From positions 1,612,001 through 1,676,000 of the forward strand of contig OZ257136.1 in assembly GCA_965278995.1 (NCBI GenBank): DNA of 64,000 nucleotides, read 5' to 3'. Source of the DNA: JADJYF01 sp965278995. Lineage in GTDB: Bacteria; Pseudomonadota; Gammaproteobacteria; Ga0077536. Position numbers and translations under genes: made by a program. Positions 42,606 to 51,499 of the stretch are shown here, in pieces. Within the stretch, counting starts at the first letter, position 1. Every line of letters starts with the position of its first letter. The notes beneath the pieces were generated by a model. That model was not told the origin of the DNA. It saw only the letters and a program-made list of their open reading frames with translations, and made no database searches.

Positions 42606-42929
42606 TCAGGTCTGGCGCGCAGGGATCAGCACCACCAGCCCGGCCAGCTCCGGCGTCATCTTGACCTGGCAGCTCAGACGGGAATTCGGCTGACGCTCAG
42701 CTGCCGTGCACTCGAGCATGTCGCCTTCCATATCGCCGACCGGCGGCAGATTGGCAACGCTGCCGGGTTCGATATAGACATGGCAGGTCGCGCAGGCACA
42801 GCCGCCACCGCATTCAGCGACGATTCCGGCGATGTCGTTCTGTACCGCCGCCTCCATCAGGCTCCAGCCGGTCGGAACGTCGATGGTAAGCTCGCGGCCA
42901 TCGGCTTGTCGATAAGTTACGTTGGGCAT
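42606..42929 (-). CDS. [2Fe-2S] ferredoxin, adrenodoxin/P450-partner type (copy 2)
   Basis: 107 residues from the ATG at 42929 (MPNVTYRQADGRELTID); the longer frame is unrelated translation of ETF-QO. The cluster motif CGGGCACATCHVYIEP and the fourth ligand in LSCQVKM are intact. It is paralogous to copy 1, also within this operon. It begins 7 bases after the ETF-QO stop, so co-transcription is very likely. The oxygenase partner is not in the window. Confidence 0.92.
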   Translation of the reverse strand: MPNVTYRQADGRELTIDVPTGWSLMEAAVQNDIAGIVAECGGGCACATCHVYIEPGSVANLPPVGDMEGDMLECTAAERQPNSRLSCQVKMTPELAGLVVLIPARQT

Positions 42930-42936
42930 GGCTCTG

Positions 42937-44568
42937 CTACATGTTGGGATAGTTTGGTCCACCGCCGCCTTCCGGCGTGACCCAGTGGATATTCTGCGAC
43001 GGATCTTTGATATCGCAGGTTTTGCAGTGAACACAATTCTGCGCGTTGATCTGCAGCTGCGGCTGCCCGTCGACGTCGACGAATTCGTAAACACCAGCCG
43101 GGCAATAGCGCGCTTCCGGCCCGGCATAGCGCTTGAGATTGACCGCCACCGGCACGCTCGCATCGCGCAAGGTCAGATGACAGGGCTGATCTTCTTCGTG
43201 GTTGGTATTCGACAGAAAGACCGACGACAGACGATCGAAAGTCAGCTTGCCGTCCGGTTTCGGATAAGCAATCGGCTCGCATTCGGCAGCGGGTTTGAGC
43301 TGCAGATGATCCGGTCGATGATGGAGCGTCCACGGCGCTTTGCCGCGAAGCAGAACGGTGTCGACAGCTGAATACGCCATCGCTGCCGGCAGGCCCCAAT
43401 GAAACGACGGTTTGATATTCCGCACGCGATAGAGCTCATCCCACAACCAGGTCTGGCGCAGCCGGTCGCTGTACGACACGACTTCACGAATGGTCTGGTT
43501 ACCGCCACGCAGCGCGTCGAACACCGCCTCGGCCGCTGTCATGCCGGATTTCATCGCCGTATGACTGCCCTTGATCTTGGGCACATTGAGAAAGCCCGCG
43601 CCGTCGCCGATCAACAGACCGCCCGGGAACGTCAGCTTCGGGATCGATTGGAACCCGCCCGCGCTGATCGCCCGCGCGCCATAGGACAACCGTCGACCGC
43701 CTTCAAAAATTGTGCGGATCGCCGGATGCGTCTTGAAACGCTGCATTTCTTCGAACGGACTCAGATAGGGATTCTGATAATCGAGACCGACGACAAAACC
43801 GACCGAGACCAGGTTGGCATCGAAGTGATACATCCACGAGCCGCCGTAGGTCGCCCAGTCCATCGGCCAACCGGCCGTATGCGTGATCTGCCCGGCGACA
43901 TGCTGTTGCGGCTGAACTTCCCATAGTTCCTTGATGCCCAGCCCATAGACCTGGGGCTCGGCGTCGGCGCGCAGCTTGAAGCGTTCGAACAGCGCTTTCG
44001 TCAACGAACCGCGACACCCTTCGCCGAACAGCGTCTGCCGCGCATGCAATTCCATGCCAGGCGCAAAATTTGGCCCTTCCTCGCCGTTGCGCAGGCGACC
44101 CATGTCGCCGGTTGCGACGCCTTTAACGCTGCCGTCTTCGTGATAGAGCACTTCAGCGGCAGCAAAACCGGGATAGATATCGACACCCAGCGCTTCGGCC
44201 TGGGTCGCCAGCCAGCGGCAGACATTGCCGAGACTGACGATATAGTTGCCGTGGTTGTTCATCTGCGGCGGCGTCGGCAGCCGGAACGCCCTTTTCTCGG
44301 TCAGAAACAGAAAGCGATCGTTACCTGCCGGCGTCGTCAACGGCGCGTCGCGCTCGCGCCAGTCCGGTAACAGTTCGTTCAGGGCACGCGGTTCGAGCAC
44401 GGCCCCGGACATGATATGCGCGCCGACCTCCGACCCTTTCTCGATCAGGCACACGCTCAGTTCTTCGCCGTGCTCCGCAGCCAGCTGGCGCAGACGGATC
44501 GCCGCGGCAAGGCCGGACGGCCCGCCGCCGACGATGACGACGTCGAACTCCATTGCTTCACGTTCCAC
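42937..44568 (-). CDS. electron transfer flavoprotein-ubiquinone oxidoreductase
   Basis: 543 residues; GTG at 44568 has GAGGG seven bases upstream, better than the ATG at 44553. FAD motif VVIVGGGPSGLAAAIRL, KGSEVGAHIMSGAVLEP, GLLIGDGAGFLNVPKIKG. The [4Fe-4S] cluster region is YCPAGVYEF then INAQNCVHCKTCDIKDPSQN. It is the inner-membrane enzyme that passes electrons from ETF to quinone, linking acyl-CoA dehydrogenases to respiration. In the operon etfBA-ETFQO-ferredoxin it supports the two ACAD-like genes and GcdH. Confidence 0.96.
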   Translation of the reverse strand: MEREAMEFDVVIVGGGPSGLAAAIRLRQLAAEHGEELSVCLIEKGSEVGAHIMSGAVLEPRALNELLPDWRERDAPLTTPAGNDRFLFLTEKRAFRLPTPPQMNNHGNYIVSLGNVCRWLATQAEALGVDIYPGFAAAEVLYHEDGSVKGVATGDMGRLRNGEEGPNFAPGMELHARQTLFGEGCRGSLTKALFERFKLRADAEPQVYGLGIKELWEVQPQQHVAGQITHTAGWPMDWATYGGSWMYHFDANLVSVGFVVGLDYQNPYLSPFEEMQRFKTHPAIRTIFEGGRRLSYGARAISAGGFQSIPKLTFPGGLLIGDGAGFLNVPKIKGSHTAMKSGMTAAEAVFDALRGGNQTIREVVSYSDRLRQTWLWDELYRVRNIKPSFHWGLPAAMAYSAVDTVLLRGKAPWTLHHRPDHLQLKPAAECEPIAYPKPDGKLTFDRLSSVFLSNTNHEEDQPCHLTLRDASVPVAVNLKRYAGPEARYCPAGVYEFVDVDGQPQLQINAQNCVHCKTCDIKDPSQNIHWVTPEGGGGPNYPNM

Positions 44569-44604
44569 CGCCGTGCCCTCTGCCTGTGCCTGTACCGCCA
44601 GCGA

Positions 44605-45540
44605 CTACTTCGACAGCTCGTCGACCATGGCCGGCACTTCCTTGAACAGATCGCCGACAAGTCCGTAGTCGGCGACACCGAAAATCGGGGCCTCTTCGTC
44701 TTTGTTGATGGCGACGATGACTTTGCTGTCTTTCATGCCGGCAAGATGCTGAATGGCACCGGAAATCCCGACCGCGATGTAGAGCTGCGGCGCAACGACC
44801 TTGCCGGTCTGACCGACCTGATAATCGTTCGGCACATAGCCGGCATCAACCGCCGCGCGCGACGCGCCGACCGCAGCGCCGAGTTTGTCGGCGAGTGCCT
44901 CGATAATCGCGAAATTCTCCGCGCTGCCGACACCGCGACCACCCGAGACAATGATATCCGCCGCGTTCAGTTCCGGGCGGCTCGACTTGGTCAGCTCCTC
45001 GCTCAGAAATTCCGATAGGCCGCTGTCGGCCGCCGCCGCTACACTCTCAATGCTTGCACCGCCACCACTGGCAGGAGCCGGATCATAGGCTGTGAGGCGG
45101 ACCGTGATGACTTTCTTGGCGTCGCTGCTGCGAACCGTCGCAATGACGTTGCCGGCATAGATCGGCCGCTGGAAGGTGTCACCCGATTCGATACCGATGA
45201 CATCCGAGATCTGCGCAACGTCGAGCAGTGCTGCAACGCGCGGCATGACGTTCTTACCGGTGGTGGTCGCCGCTGCCAGCAGATGCTCGTAGGGGCCGGC
45301 CAGACTGACCAGCAGCGGAGCGAGATTCTCGGCCAGAGCGTGGGCGTACTGCGGCCCTTCGGCATACAGCACTTTGCCGATACCGGGAACGGCCGCCGCT
45401 GCGCTGGCAACGGCCTGGCAGGCCAGCCCGGCGACCAGGACATCGACGGTGCTGCCCAGCCGGCTGGCCGCGGCAATCGCATTCAAGGTGGCCGGAGCCA
45501 ATGCGGCATTGTTATGTTCAGCTAGGACCAGTGCGCTCAT
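44605..45540 (-). CDS. etfA: electron transfer flavoprotein alpha subunit
   Basis: 311 residues. The FAD-binding C-terminal domain is unmistakable: VSGGRGVGSAENFAIIEALAD, GAAVGASRAAVDAGYVP, QVGQTGKVVAPQLYIAVGISGAIQH, and the final GVADYGLVGDLFKEVPAMV. EtfA forms a heterodimer with EtfB and collects electrons from acyl-CoA dehydrogenases. It starts one base before the etfB stop on the same strand, and ETF-QO follows after 36 bases. Confidence 0.96.
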   Translation of the reverse strand: MSALVLAEHNNAALAPATLNAIAAASRLGSTVDVLVAGLACQAVASAAAAVPGIGKVLYAEGPQYAHALAENLAPLLVSLAGPYEHLLAAATTTGKNVMPRVAALLDVAQISDVIGIESGDTFQRPIYAGNVIATVRSSDAKKVITVRLTAYDPAPASGGGASIESVAAAADSGLSEFLSEELTKSSRPELNAADIIVSGGRGVGSAENFAIIEALADKLGAAVGASRAAVDAGYVPNDYQVGQTGKVVAPQLYIAVGISGAIQHLAGMKDSKVIVAINKDEEAPIFGVADYGLVGDLFKEVPAMVDELSK

Positions 45541-45541
45541 C

Positions 45542-46291
45542 TCAAATCACCTTGGCTTCGTTGCGTAGCTTGTCGACCAACGCCTGCACATCGGCGACTT
45601 TGACACCGCCTTTGCGTGCCGGCGGTTCGGCGACCTTGACCAGGGTCAGGCGCGGCGTGATATCAACGCCGAGTTCGGCTGGCGTCAACGTATCGAGCTG
45701 CTTCTTTTTCGCTTTCATGATATTCGGCAGCTTGACGTAGCGTGGTTCGTTCAAGCGCAGATCGGCCGTCACCACCGCTGGCAGCTTGAGACGTAGCGTC
45801 TGTATCCCGCCGTCGACTTCGCGCCGGACCTGCAGTTGACCGTCGCCGAGTTCGACACCGCAGGCAAAGGTGCCCTGCGGCCAACCGAGCAGCGCCGCGA
45901 GCATCTGGCCGGTCTGATTGGAGTCATCGTCGATGGCTTGCTTGCCGAGGATGACCAGACCGGGCTGTTCACGGTCGATGATGGCTTTCAGCAGCTTGGC
46001 CACGGCCAGCGGCTGCACTTCCTCATCGCTTTCGACCAGGATGCCGCGATCGACACCCATGGCCATCGCTGTACGCAGGGTTTCCTGGCAGGTCTTCGGT
46101 CCGATGGACACGGCAATCGTCTCCGTTGCCTTGCCGGCTTCCTGGATGCGGAGTGCTTCTTCCACACCGATTTCGTCGAATGGATTCATCGACATCTTGA
46201 CGTTTGCGAGGTCGACGCCAGTGCCGTCCGATTTCGGGCGCGCTTTCACGTTGTAATCGATGGCTCGTTTGACGGCCACTAAGATCTTCAT
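45542..46291 (-). CDS. etfB: electron transfer flavoprotein beta subunit
   Basis: 249 residues from the ATG at 46291 (MKILVAVKRAIDYNVKARP). Family motifs: SMNPFDEIGVEEALR, GKQAIDDDSNQTGQMLAALLGW, and LPAVVTADLRLNEPRYVKLPNIMKAKKK. It carries the AMP-binding half of ETF. First gene of the leftward operon; its promoter lies in the divergent gap shared with gcdH. Confidence 0.96.
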   Translation of the reverse strand: MKILVAVKRAIDYNVKARPKSDGTGVDLANVKMSMNPFDEIGVEEALRIQEAGKATETIAVSIGPKTCQETLRTAMAMGVDRGILVESDEEVQPLAVAKLLKAIIDREQPGLVILGKQAIDDDSNQTGQMLAALLGWPQGTFACGVELGDGQLQVRREVDGGIQTLRLKLPAVVTADLRLNEPRYVKLPNIMKAKKKQLDTLTPAELGVDITPRLTLVKVAEPPARKGGVKVADVQALVDKLRNEAKVI

Positions 46292-46479
46292 CTTGTCCTC
46301 CCGCTCACATTCAGTTGGATCTGCGCCGCGTGGACCGCTGAAATGCCGCCCGCGAGGCAGGCAGCCCCGCCGCCTGACACAAGCTCGTTGCAAGCCGCGA
46401 TGTTACCAGTAACGACTTGATCACAAAAGCCGGCGGCTGCCGGTAAATGCGTCTCCCCGAGAGCTTGCTGCAGGTGCGA

Positions 46480-46488
46480 TGCTATAGT
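46480..46488 (+). promoter_or_regulatory. extended -10 candidate for gcdH
   Basis: TGCTATAGT has the TG of an extended -10 and a good hexamer (TATAGT), 71 bases before the gcdH start, in the gap divergent from etfB. No convincing -35 is visible. A similar TATAGT lies before the amidohydrolase at 48829-48834. Confidence 0.35.
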
Positions 46489-46559
46489 GCCGGCCTCGAC
46501 CGAAAGCTGCCGCGCCCAGGCCGGGCGCAGCGTTCTTTGCGCTATGTACGGAGATGACC

Positions 46560-47780
46560 ATGACCACGACCGCCGATGCGAAACACGCGTCCCATTCGTC
46601 TGCTGAAGCCCGCTTCGACTGGGCCGACCCGTTGCTGCTGGCCAGCGCGCTCAGCGAAGACGAACGCCTTGTCAGTGCCGCAGCGCACACCTTCTGCCAG
46701 GAACGGCTGTTACCTCGCGTGCTGGAAGCCCACCGCCACGAACATTTTGATCGCGCCATCATGAACGAGTTCGGCGAACTCGGCTTCCTTGGCGCGACGA
46801 TCCCCGAAGCGTATGGCGGCGCCGGTATGAGCTATGTGTGTTACGGCTTGATCGCACGTGAAGTGGAACGGGTCGATTCCGGGTATCGCTCGGCGATGAG
46901 CGTGCAGTCGAGTCTGGTCATGCATCCGATCTACGCTTACGGTACTGAAACGCAGCGGCTCAAGTACCTGCCGAAACTTGCCAGCGGCGAATGGGTCGGT
47001 TGTTTCGGCCTGACCGAACCGGACCACGGCTCCGACCCCGGCGGCATGACCACGCGCGCGCGAAGCGTCGACGGCGGCTATGTCCTTCGCGGCAGCAAGA
47101 TGTGGATTTCCAACTCGCCGATAGCCGATGTCTTCGTGGTGTGGGCCAAAACAGACGACGACGTCATCCGTGGTTTCGTTCTCGAACGCAGCATGGCGGG
47201 GCTGGCGACGCCAAAGATCGAGGGCAAGTTTTCACTACGCGCCTCGGTTACCGGTGAAATCGTGCTGGACGATGTGTTCGTTTCGAGCGATCAGCTGCTG
47301 CCGAACGTCAAAGGACTGCGCGGGCCGTTCGGTTGTCTCAATCGCGCCCGCTATGGCATCGCCTGGGGTGCAATGGGTGCAGCCGAGTTCTGCTGGCACG
47401 CGGCGCGCCAATACACGCTCGACCGCCATCAGTTCGGGCGCCCGCTTGCCGCCAACCAGCTGGTCCAGAAAAAACTGGCCGACATGCAGACGGAGATTGC
47501 GCTCGGCTATCAGGCGGCGCTTGCTGTCGGTCGCGCTATCGACGCCGGCACGGGTTCGCCCGAGGCGGTCTCGCTGATCAAACGCAATAACTGCGGCAAG
47601 GCGCTCGACATAGCGCGCGTCGCGCGTGACATGCACGGTGGTAATGGCGTTTCCGACGAGTACCACGTCATCCGGCACGTCCTGAATCTTGAAGCGGTCA
47701 ATACTTACGAAGGCACCCACGATATTCATGCCTTGATCCTCGGTCGCGCGCAGACTGGAATTCAGGCCTTCATGGCCTGA
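46560..47780 (+). CDS. gcdH: glutaryl-CoA dehydrogenase
   Basis: 406 residues from the ATG at 46560, which has GGAG six bases upstream; the ATG at 46554 overlaps that site. Key segments are YGGAGMSYVCYGLIAREVERVDSG (given here in part), LTEPDHGSDPGGM, LNRARYGIAWGAMGAAEFC, and NTYEGTHDIHALILGRAQTG. The Glu in YEGTHD is the catalytic base of GcdH, and the surrounding block is diagnostic. It decarboxylates glutaryl-CoA to crotonyl-CoA, using ETF encoded divergently. It fits aromatic or lysine breakdown that ends in glutaryl-CoA. Confidence 0.94.
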   Translation: MTTTADAKHASHSSAEARFDWADPLLLASALSEDERLVSAAAHTFCQERLLPRVLEAHRHEHFDRAIMNEFGELGFLGATIPEAYGGAGMSYVCYGLIAREVERVDSGYRSAMSVQSSLVMHPIYAYGTETQRLKYLPKLASGEWVGCFGLTEPDHGSDPGGMTTRARSVDGGYVLRGSKMWISNSPIADVFVVWAKTDDDVIRGFVLERSMAGLATPKIEGKFSLRASVTGEIVLDDVFVSSDQLLPNVKGLRGPFGCLNRARYGIAWGAMGAAEFCWHAARQYTLDRHQFGRPLAANQLVQKKLADMQTEIALGYQAALAVGRAIDAGTGSPEAVSLIKRNNCGKALDIARVARDMHGGNGVSDEYHVIRHVLNLEAVNTYEGTHDIHALILGRAQTGIQAFMA

Positions 47781-47792
47781 TTCGCGCTGCCC

Positions 47793-47813
47793 GCCCCGCG
47801 GGCATTGCGGGGC
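47793..47813 (+). terminator. hairpin after gcdH
   Basis: GCCCCGC and GCGGGGC pair perfectly with a seven-base loop, 12 bases past the gcdH stop. No T-run follows, so termination is likely but not certain. Confidence 0.5.
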
Positions 47814-47898
47814 TGAACAGACGGCCCCGAGGTCATCGCCGGCTGCGCGGCACGCCGCGTTTGCAGGGCTCACGCCGTTGTGCTTGAATTCGGTCGAT

Positions 47899-47943
47899 CT
47901 ACCACCGCAGGGGGAATTCCCGCTACGGGCGTTCCGGTGGTAG
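47899..47943 (+). promoter_or_regulatory. structured leader upstream of the RRM protein
   Basis: CTACCACCG (47899-47907) pairs with CGGTGGTAG (47935-47943), and the loop contains the palindrome GGGAATTCCC. The structure lies 120 bases before the RRM gene start in the 284-base gap 47781-48064. RRM genes of this class in other bacteria are often cold-induced, and a folded leader would fit post-transcriptional control. No promoter hexamer stands out. Confidence 0.4.
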
Positions 47944-48064
47944 TGGCTCGCTGTACGGGAGGAGTTATCGGATCCGGGCGCGACCGTACTCAAGCGATCG
48001 TCAGTAAAAAAGCCGGGCGGCTATCACGCGCGAAGAACAATGCCGCCTCCATAAAGGGATCGAC

Positions 48065-48448
48065 ATGATGAATATCTATGTGGGCAACTTGCCCTACAGT
48101 GTGAAGAGCGAGGAACTGCGCGAGGCCTTTCAGCCATACGGCAACGTATCGTCGGCGGAGGTCATTTTTGATCGACGGACCAAGCGTTCGCGAGGTTACG
48201 GTTTCGTGGAGATGGACAACGAACAGGAAGGATTGCGGGCGATCGAGTCATTGAACGGTTCGGAATTCATGGGTCGCGAGCTGCGCGTCGACCAGTCCCA
48301 ACCGCGCGACCAGAAGCCGGAGCGTCGTAGCGAAGACGATGCGCCACCGCGGCGCGCACCTCGGACCAGCAGTGTCGAGAATGCAATCAGCGCGCAACCG
48401 GCCAGTGGCGGTGGCGTGTTCGGTTTCGTCAAGAAACTGTTCGGCTGA
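48065..48448 (+). CDS. RRM-domain RNA-binding protein
   Basis: 127 residues. The RRM covers residues 2-80: RNP2 IYVGNLPYSV and RNP1 RGYGFVEM, with ELREAFQPYGNVSSAEVIFD between. The C-terminal tail is acidic/basic mixed (QPRDQKPERRSEDDAPPRR) and ends GGGVFGFVKKLFG, a hydrophobic end typical of these short bacterial RRM proteins. It binds RNA, probably as a chaperone under stress. The following hypothetical gene is 11 bases downstream. Confidence 0.93.
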   Translation: MMNIYVGNLPYSVKSEELREAFQPYGNVSSAEVIFDRRTKRSRGYGFVEMDNEQEGLRAIESLNGSEFMGRELRVDQSQPRDQKPERRSEDDAPPRRAPRTSSVENAISAQPASGGGVFGFVKKLFG

Positions 48449-48459
48449 TCGACTGCGCC

Positions 48460-48789
48460 GTGTCGCTGGCCGAACACGGCGCAGATTTACCGCCCGCTGC
48501 CCGGTCCGCGTGGCAGGCCTATGGCGCGATGCTCGCGAGCAAGGACGCTCACTTTTCTTTTCTCGACAGTCTGCATCGCCGCTATCAATATGGCGGCACG
48601 CGCACGCTGTCCGAAATTGCCCATCTCGAACAACTGCTCGCCAATCACGACCACTGCGTCCAGCATTTCGCTGCTGAGATGCGCGCACTCGGTGCCGCTG
48701 ATCGCGCGGCTCATGCGCAGCTGATCGATGCGATGACCCGCCTCAATCAGGAGATGGTGGCACCACCCACCCGTGGGGCGAACCACTGA
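48460..48789 (+). CDS. hypothetical helical protein downstream of RRM gene
   Basis: 109 residues from a GTG. The sequence is mostly alpha-helical (AWQAYGAMLASKDAHFSFLDSL, IAHLEQLLANHDHCVQHFAAEMRAL), with no membrane helix or signal. I do not recognise a family. It sits 11 bases after the RRM stop, so it shares its transcript; it may relate to RNA handling or be a generic small protein. The Gly-rich/Asn tail is short. Confidence 0.6.
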   Translation: MSLAEHGADLPPAARSAWQAYGAMLASKDAHFSFLDSLHRRYQYGGTRTLSEIAHLEQLLANHDHCVQHFAAEMRALGAADRAAHAQLIDAMTRLNQEMVAPPTRGANH

Positions 48790-48828
48790 TCGCACCATTT
48801 CGCGCGGCCGGGGTTCCGTCTGCGGCGC

Positions 48829-48834
48829 TATAGT
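48829..48834 (+). promoter_or_regulatory. possible -10 element of the amidohydrolase gene
   Basis: TATAGT within GGCGCTATAGTTGCC lies 35 bases before the ATG at 48869. The -35 region is GC-rich without a clear hexamer. Confidence 0.3.
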
Positions 48835-48868
48835 TGCCGCCAGGTTTACTCTCACGGAGGACGCAACG

Positions 48869-50587
48869 ATGCCGATACCGGCGCAGGAACGCACGCTCTA
48901 CAGCGGTGGGACCATCCTGCCGCTGGCCGGCCAGGCGCAACGTTGCGAGGCCATCGTCGTTGAAGGTCGTCGGATACTCGGCGTCGGTCGGCGTGACGAC
49001 ATGCGAACACTGGCCGGGCGCGGCACGCGCCACGTCGACCTAGGTGGCGCTACCGTCATGCCCGGGCTGGTTGATGGCCACCCGCACATGCTGCATTTCG
49101 GCGCGCTCGAATGCGGTCTCGTCAACCTGCTCGATGCCACCTCGCACGCTGACATCGTGGCGCGAATCCGGGCGCGCGCTGCAGTAACTCCGCCGGGCGA
49201 GTGGATCCTGACGACGCCGGTCGGCGAACCGCATTATTTTCAGCGCCGCAGCTACCGTGACCTTGTCGAGGGCCGGCTCCCTGATCGCACGGTCCTCGAC
49301 CATGCAACGTCGGCGCATCCGGTCTTCATTCAGGCGTGGGCTCCGGTCACGCCGAACGTGTGTGCTTTCAACAGTGCCGGACTCGAGCGCGCCGGTATTT
49401 CCCACGCCACGCCGGCACAGGTGTGCTCAGTCGAGATTGAAAAAGATGACACCGGACGTCCCACCGGAATTCTTCGCGGCAAGGTCAACAACTACTACTG
49501 CGACGACCCGTTCTGGCTGCAAATCGCCGCGAAATTCCCACCACCTCCAGCTGAACTGTGGGCATTCGGCGCGCGCTATGCACAGGCAGATTTTGCACGC
49601 ATGGGCGTCACCGCGCTGTATGAAGCCCATTGCATGGAAGCAGAGCATATCGCCGCCTATCGAACGCTTGGGCGCCAGGGCGAACTGAACGTCCGCGTCG
49701 TCGCCGGGCTTGAACTCTTTAACAGTCCGTTTCAGCCTCATCTCGAGGCGACGCCTGAGCTGCTCGCCGAACGGCTTGCTCTCGGGCTGGCACTGAAAGC
49801 GTTGAACGACGATCAGGTGCGCGTCAATGGGGTGACGCTGTCGCGCGGGCCGTGCTGGCCGGGTTATCTGCGCCAGCACGAACCTTACCAAGGTCCGGAC
49901 GGTATGCCGACGCGCGGACATACTTTCGTGCCACAGTGGGCCGAACCGCACGCCATGAACTTCTGCCTCGAACACGATCTCCGTTTCAACATGGTGCTGG
50001 GTGGACTGCGCGATCACGATGACTTTCTCAGCTCCCTCGCCGCGCTCGATTGCCGCGACGACATCGCGCAGCGCAACTGGGTTCTGCAGCATTCGATCCT
50101 GATTGGGCGCGATCACATCGAACGCTATCGGGATTACTGTTTCGAGATGACCACATCGGTCGGTTTTTCGTGGGGGAAAGGCGACCTCTACGGCGAACGC
50201 ATGGGCCGGCACGTGTGGCCGCACCTGATCCCGTTACGGCGGATGATCGAGGCCGGCCTGAACGTCAGTTGCGGTCGCGATTGGGGCCCGAACAGCCGCT
50301 TCGAGCACATGGCGCTCGCACAAAGTTTCGAGTTCTACGGCTCCTGTCATCGCAACGATACGCCCGACCACGCGGTCAACCGCGAACAGGCACTGGCGTG
50401 CTGGACGACCAATGGCGCACGCCTCATGCAGTGGGACGGACTGGGCACGCTGGTGCCTGGAGGACTGGCCGATCTCATCGTTGTCGACCACGACCCGCTC
50501 AGCTGCACACCGGATGAATTGCGCGCAACCACGGTCATGCAGACGATGTTCGACGGCAGGGTGGTGTGGGATAGTGGCGCGCTGTGA
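48869..50587 (+). CDS. amidohydrolase family protein (YtcJ-like)
   Basis: 572 residues from the ATG at 48869 with GGAGG ten bases upstream. The N-terminal composite domain (RTLYSGGTILPLAGQAQR) is followed by the metal motif VMPGLVDGHPHMLHFG (HxH), TRGHTFVPQWAEPH, and the C-terminal GTLVPGGLADLIVVDHDPL. This is the amidohydrolase_3/YtcJ group, which hydrolyses amides, N-acyl or ring bonds. The substrate is unknown. It converges with the SDR gene at the end of the leftward operon (7-base gap), and the downstream operon may act on its product. Confidence 0.88.
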   Translation: MPIPAQERTLYSGGTILPLAGQAQRCEAIVVEGRRILGVGRRDDMRTLAGRGTRHVDLGGATVMPGLVDGHPHMLHFGALECGLVNLLDATSHADIVARIRARAAVTPPGEWILTTPVGEPHYFQRRSYRDLVEGRLPDRTVLDHATSAHPVFIQAWAPVTPNVCAFNSAGLERAGISHATPAQVCSVEIEKDDTGRPTGILRGKVNNYYCDDPFWLQIAAKFPPPPAELWAFGARYAQADFARMGVTALYEAHCMEAEHIAAYRTLGRQGELNVRVVAGLELFNSPFQPHLEATPELLAERLALGLALKALNDDQVRVNGVTLSRGPCWPGYLRQHEPYQGPDGMPTRGHTFVPQWAEPHAMNFCLEHDLRFNMVLGGLRDHDDFLSSLAALDCRDDIAQRNWVLQHSILIGRDHIERYRDYCFEMTTSVGFSWGKGDLYGERMGRHVWPHLIPLRRMIEAGLNVSCGRDWGPNSRFEHMALAQSFEFYGSCHRNDTPDHAVNREQALACWTTNGARLMQWDGLGTLVPGGLADLIVVDHDPLSCTPDELRATTVMQTMFDGRVVWDSGAL

Positions 50588-50594
50588 GCGGCTG

Positions 50595-51479
50595 TCAGAT
50601 GGCGCCGTCGTCCCACAGTCGCGTGGCTTGCGCGAAATATTCCGGCTTGCCGGTCGTCCAGATCTCACCCCAGTGGCGTCCGCCACCATCGACGTTCAGC
50701 GTTTCGCCGTTGATGAAGCGGCCGCCGGGGCCGGCGATGAACAGACAGGCTTCGGCGATTTCCCACGGTGAGCCGGCCCGCATCAGCGGATTGGTGCGCG
50801 GGTAGCGCGCGCGGGTCGACTCTGAATAGACCGCCCAGCCTTCCGTTTCAATCGCCCCCGGCGCGATGCAGTTGACGCGAATACCAAGAGGCGCCCATTC
50901 GACCGCCGCGTTCTCCGAAAACGCAATGACGCCGGCGCGCGCGGCGGCGGTATGGGCAACGCCGAACAGGCCCTGCTGAACAACCACGATATTGACGATG
51001 TTGCCGCCACGTCCGGCGCTTCGCCAGCGCTGCGCAGCCGCCTGCATCATGTGCCAGGTGCCATGCAGATTGGTGTTGACGACGGCATGCCAGCCTTTCT
51101 CGGTATAGTCGATGGCCGCCTGTGGGAATTGTCCGCCAGCGCTGTTGATCAGCACGTCGATGCCGCCGTGCTTTTCAATAATCGCCTCGAACCCTGCCTC
51201 GACCGAGTCGCGATCGCGAATATCGAAAGTCTGGCAACTTGCAGTCAGGCCGCTGACCGCATTGATGGCGTCGGCAACAGCCTCGAGCTTGGCCTGTGTC
51301 CGCCCGCCCAGGATAGTCGTGGCACCCAGGCGCGCCGCCAGCCAGGCTGTTGCACGGCCGATGCCGCTGCCGGCACCGGACACCAGCACGGTCTGGCCAC
51401 GTAACAGCTCGTTGGCAAAAATGGTCGGGTGATCGCGCAGCTCGTCGTTGCTGCGCGGGATCGAGAGCGGTTCATTCAT
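50595..51479 (-). CDS. SDR family oxidoreductase, DECR-like
   Basis: 294 residues: nucleotide motif VLVSGAGSGIGRATAWLAARLG, LINSAGGQFPQAAIDY, GIRVNCIAPGAIETEGW. At the usual YxxxK site it reads AHTAAARAGVIAFSENAAVEWAP, the pattern of 2,4-dienoyl-CoA reductase-type SDRs, which lack the classical Tyr, here also with Arg instead of Lys. It may reduce an enoyl- or keto-acyl-CoA. It is the last gene of a seven-gene leftward operon and faces the amidohydrolase. In the lva pathway the SDR LvaD reduces levulinyl-CoA; the same slot is filled here. Confidence 0.88.
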   Translation of the reverse strand: MNEPLSIPRSNDELRDHPTIFANELLRGQTVLVSGAGSGIGRATAWLAARLGATTILGGRTQAKLEAVADAINAVSGLTASCQTFDIRDRDSVEAGFEAIIEKHGGIDVLINSAGGQFPQAAIDYTEKGWHAVVNTNLHGTWHMMQAAAQRWRSAGRGGNIVNIVVVQQGLFGVAHTAAARAGVIAFSENAAVEWAPLGIRVNCIAPGAIETEGWAVYSESTRARYPRTNPLMRAGSPWEIAEACLFIAGPGGRFINGETLNVDGGGRHWGEIWTTGKPEYFAQATRLWDDGAI

Positions 51480-51499
51480 GGTTGTTTCACTGTGGCGGG

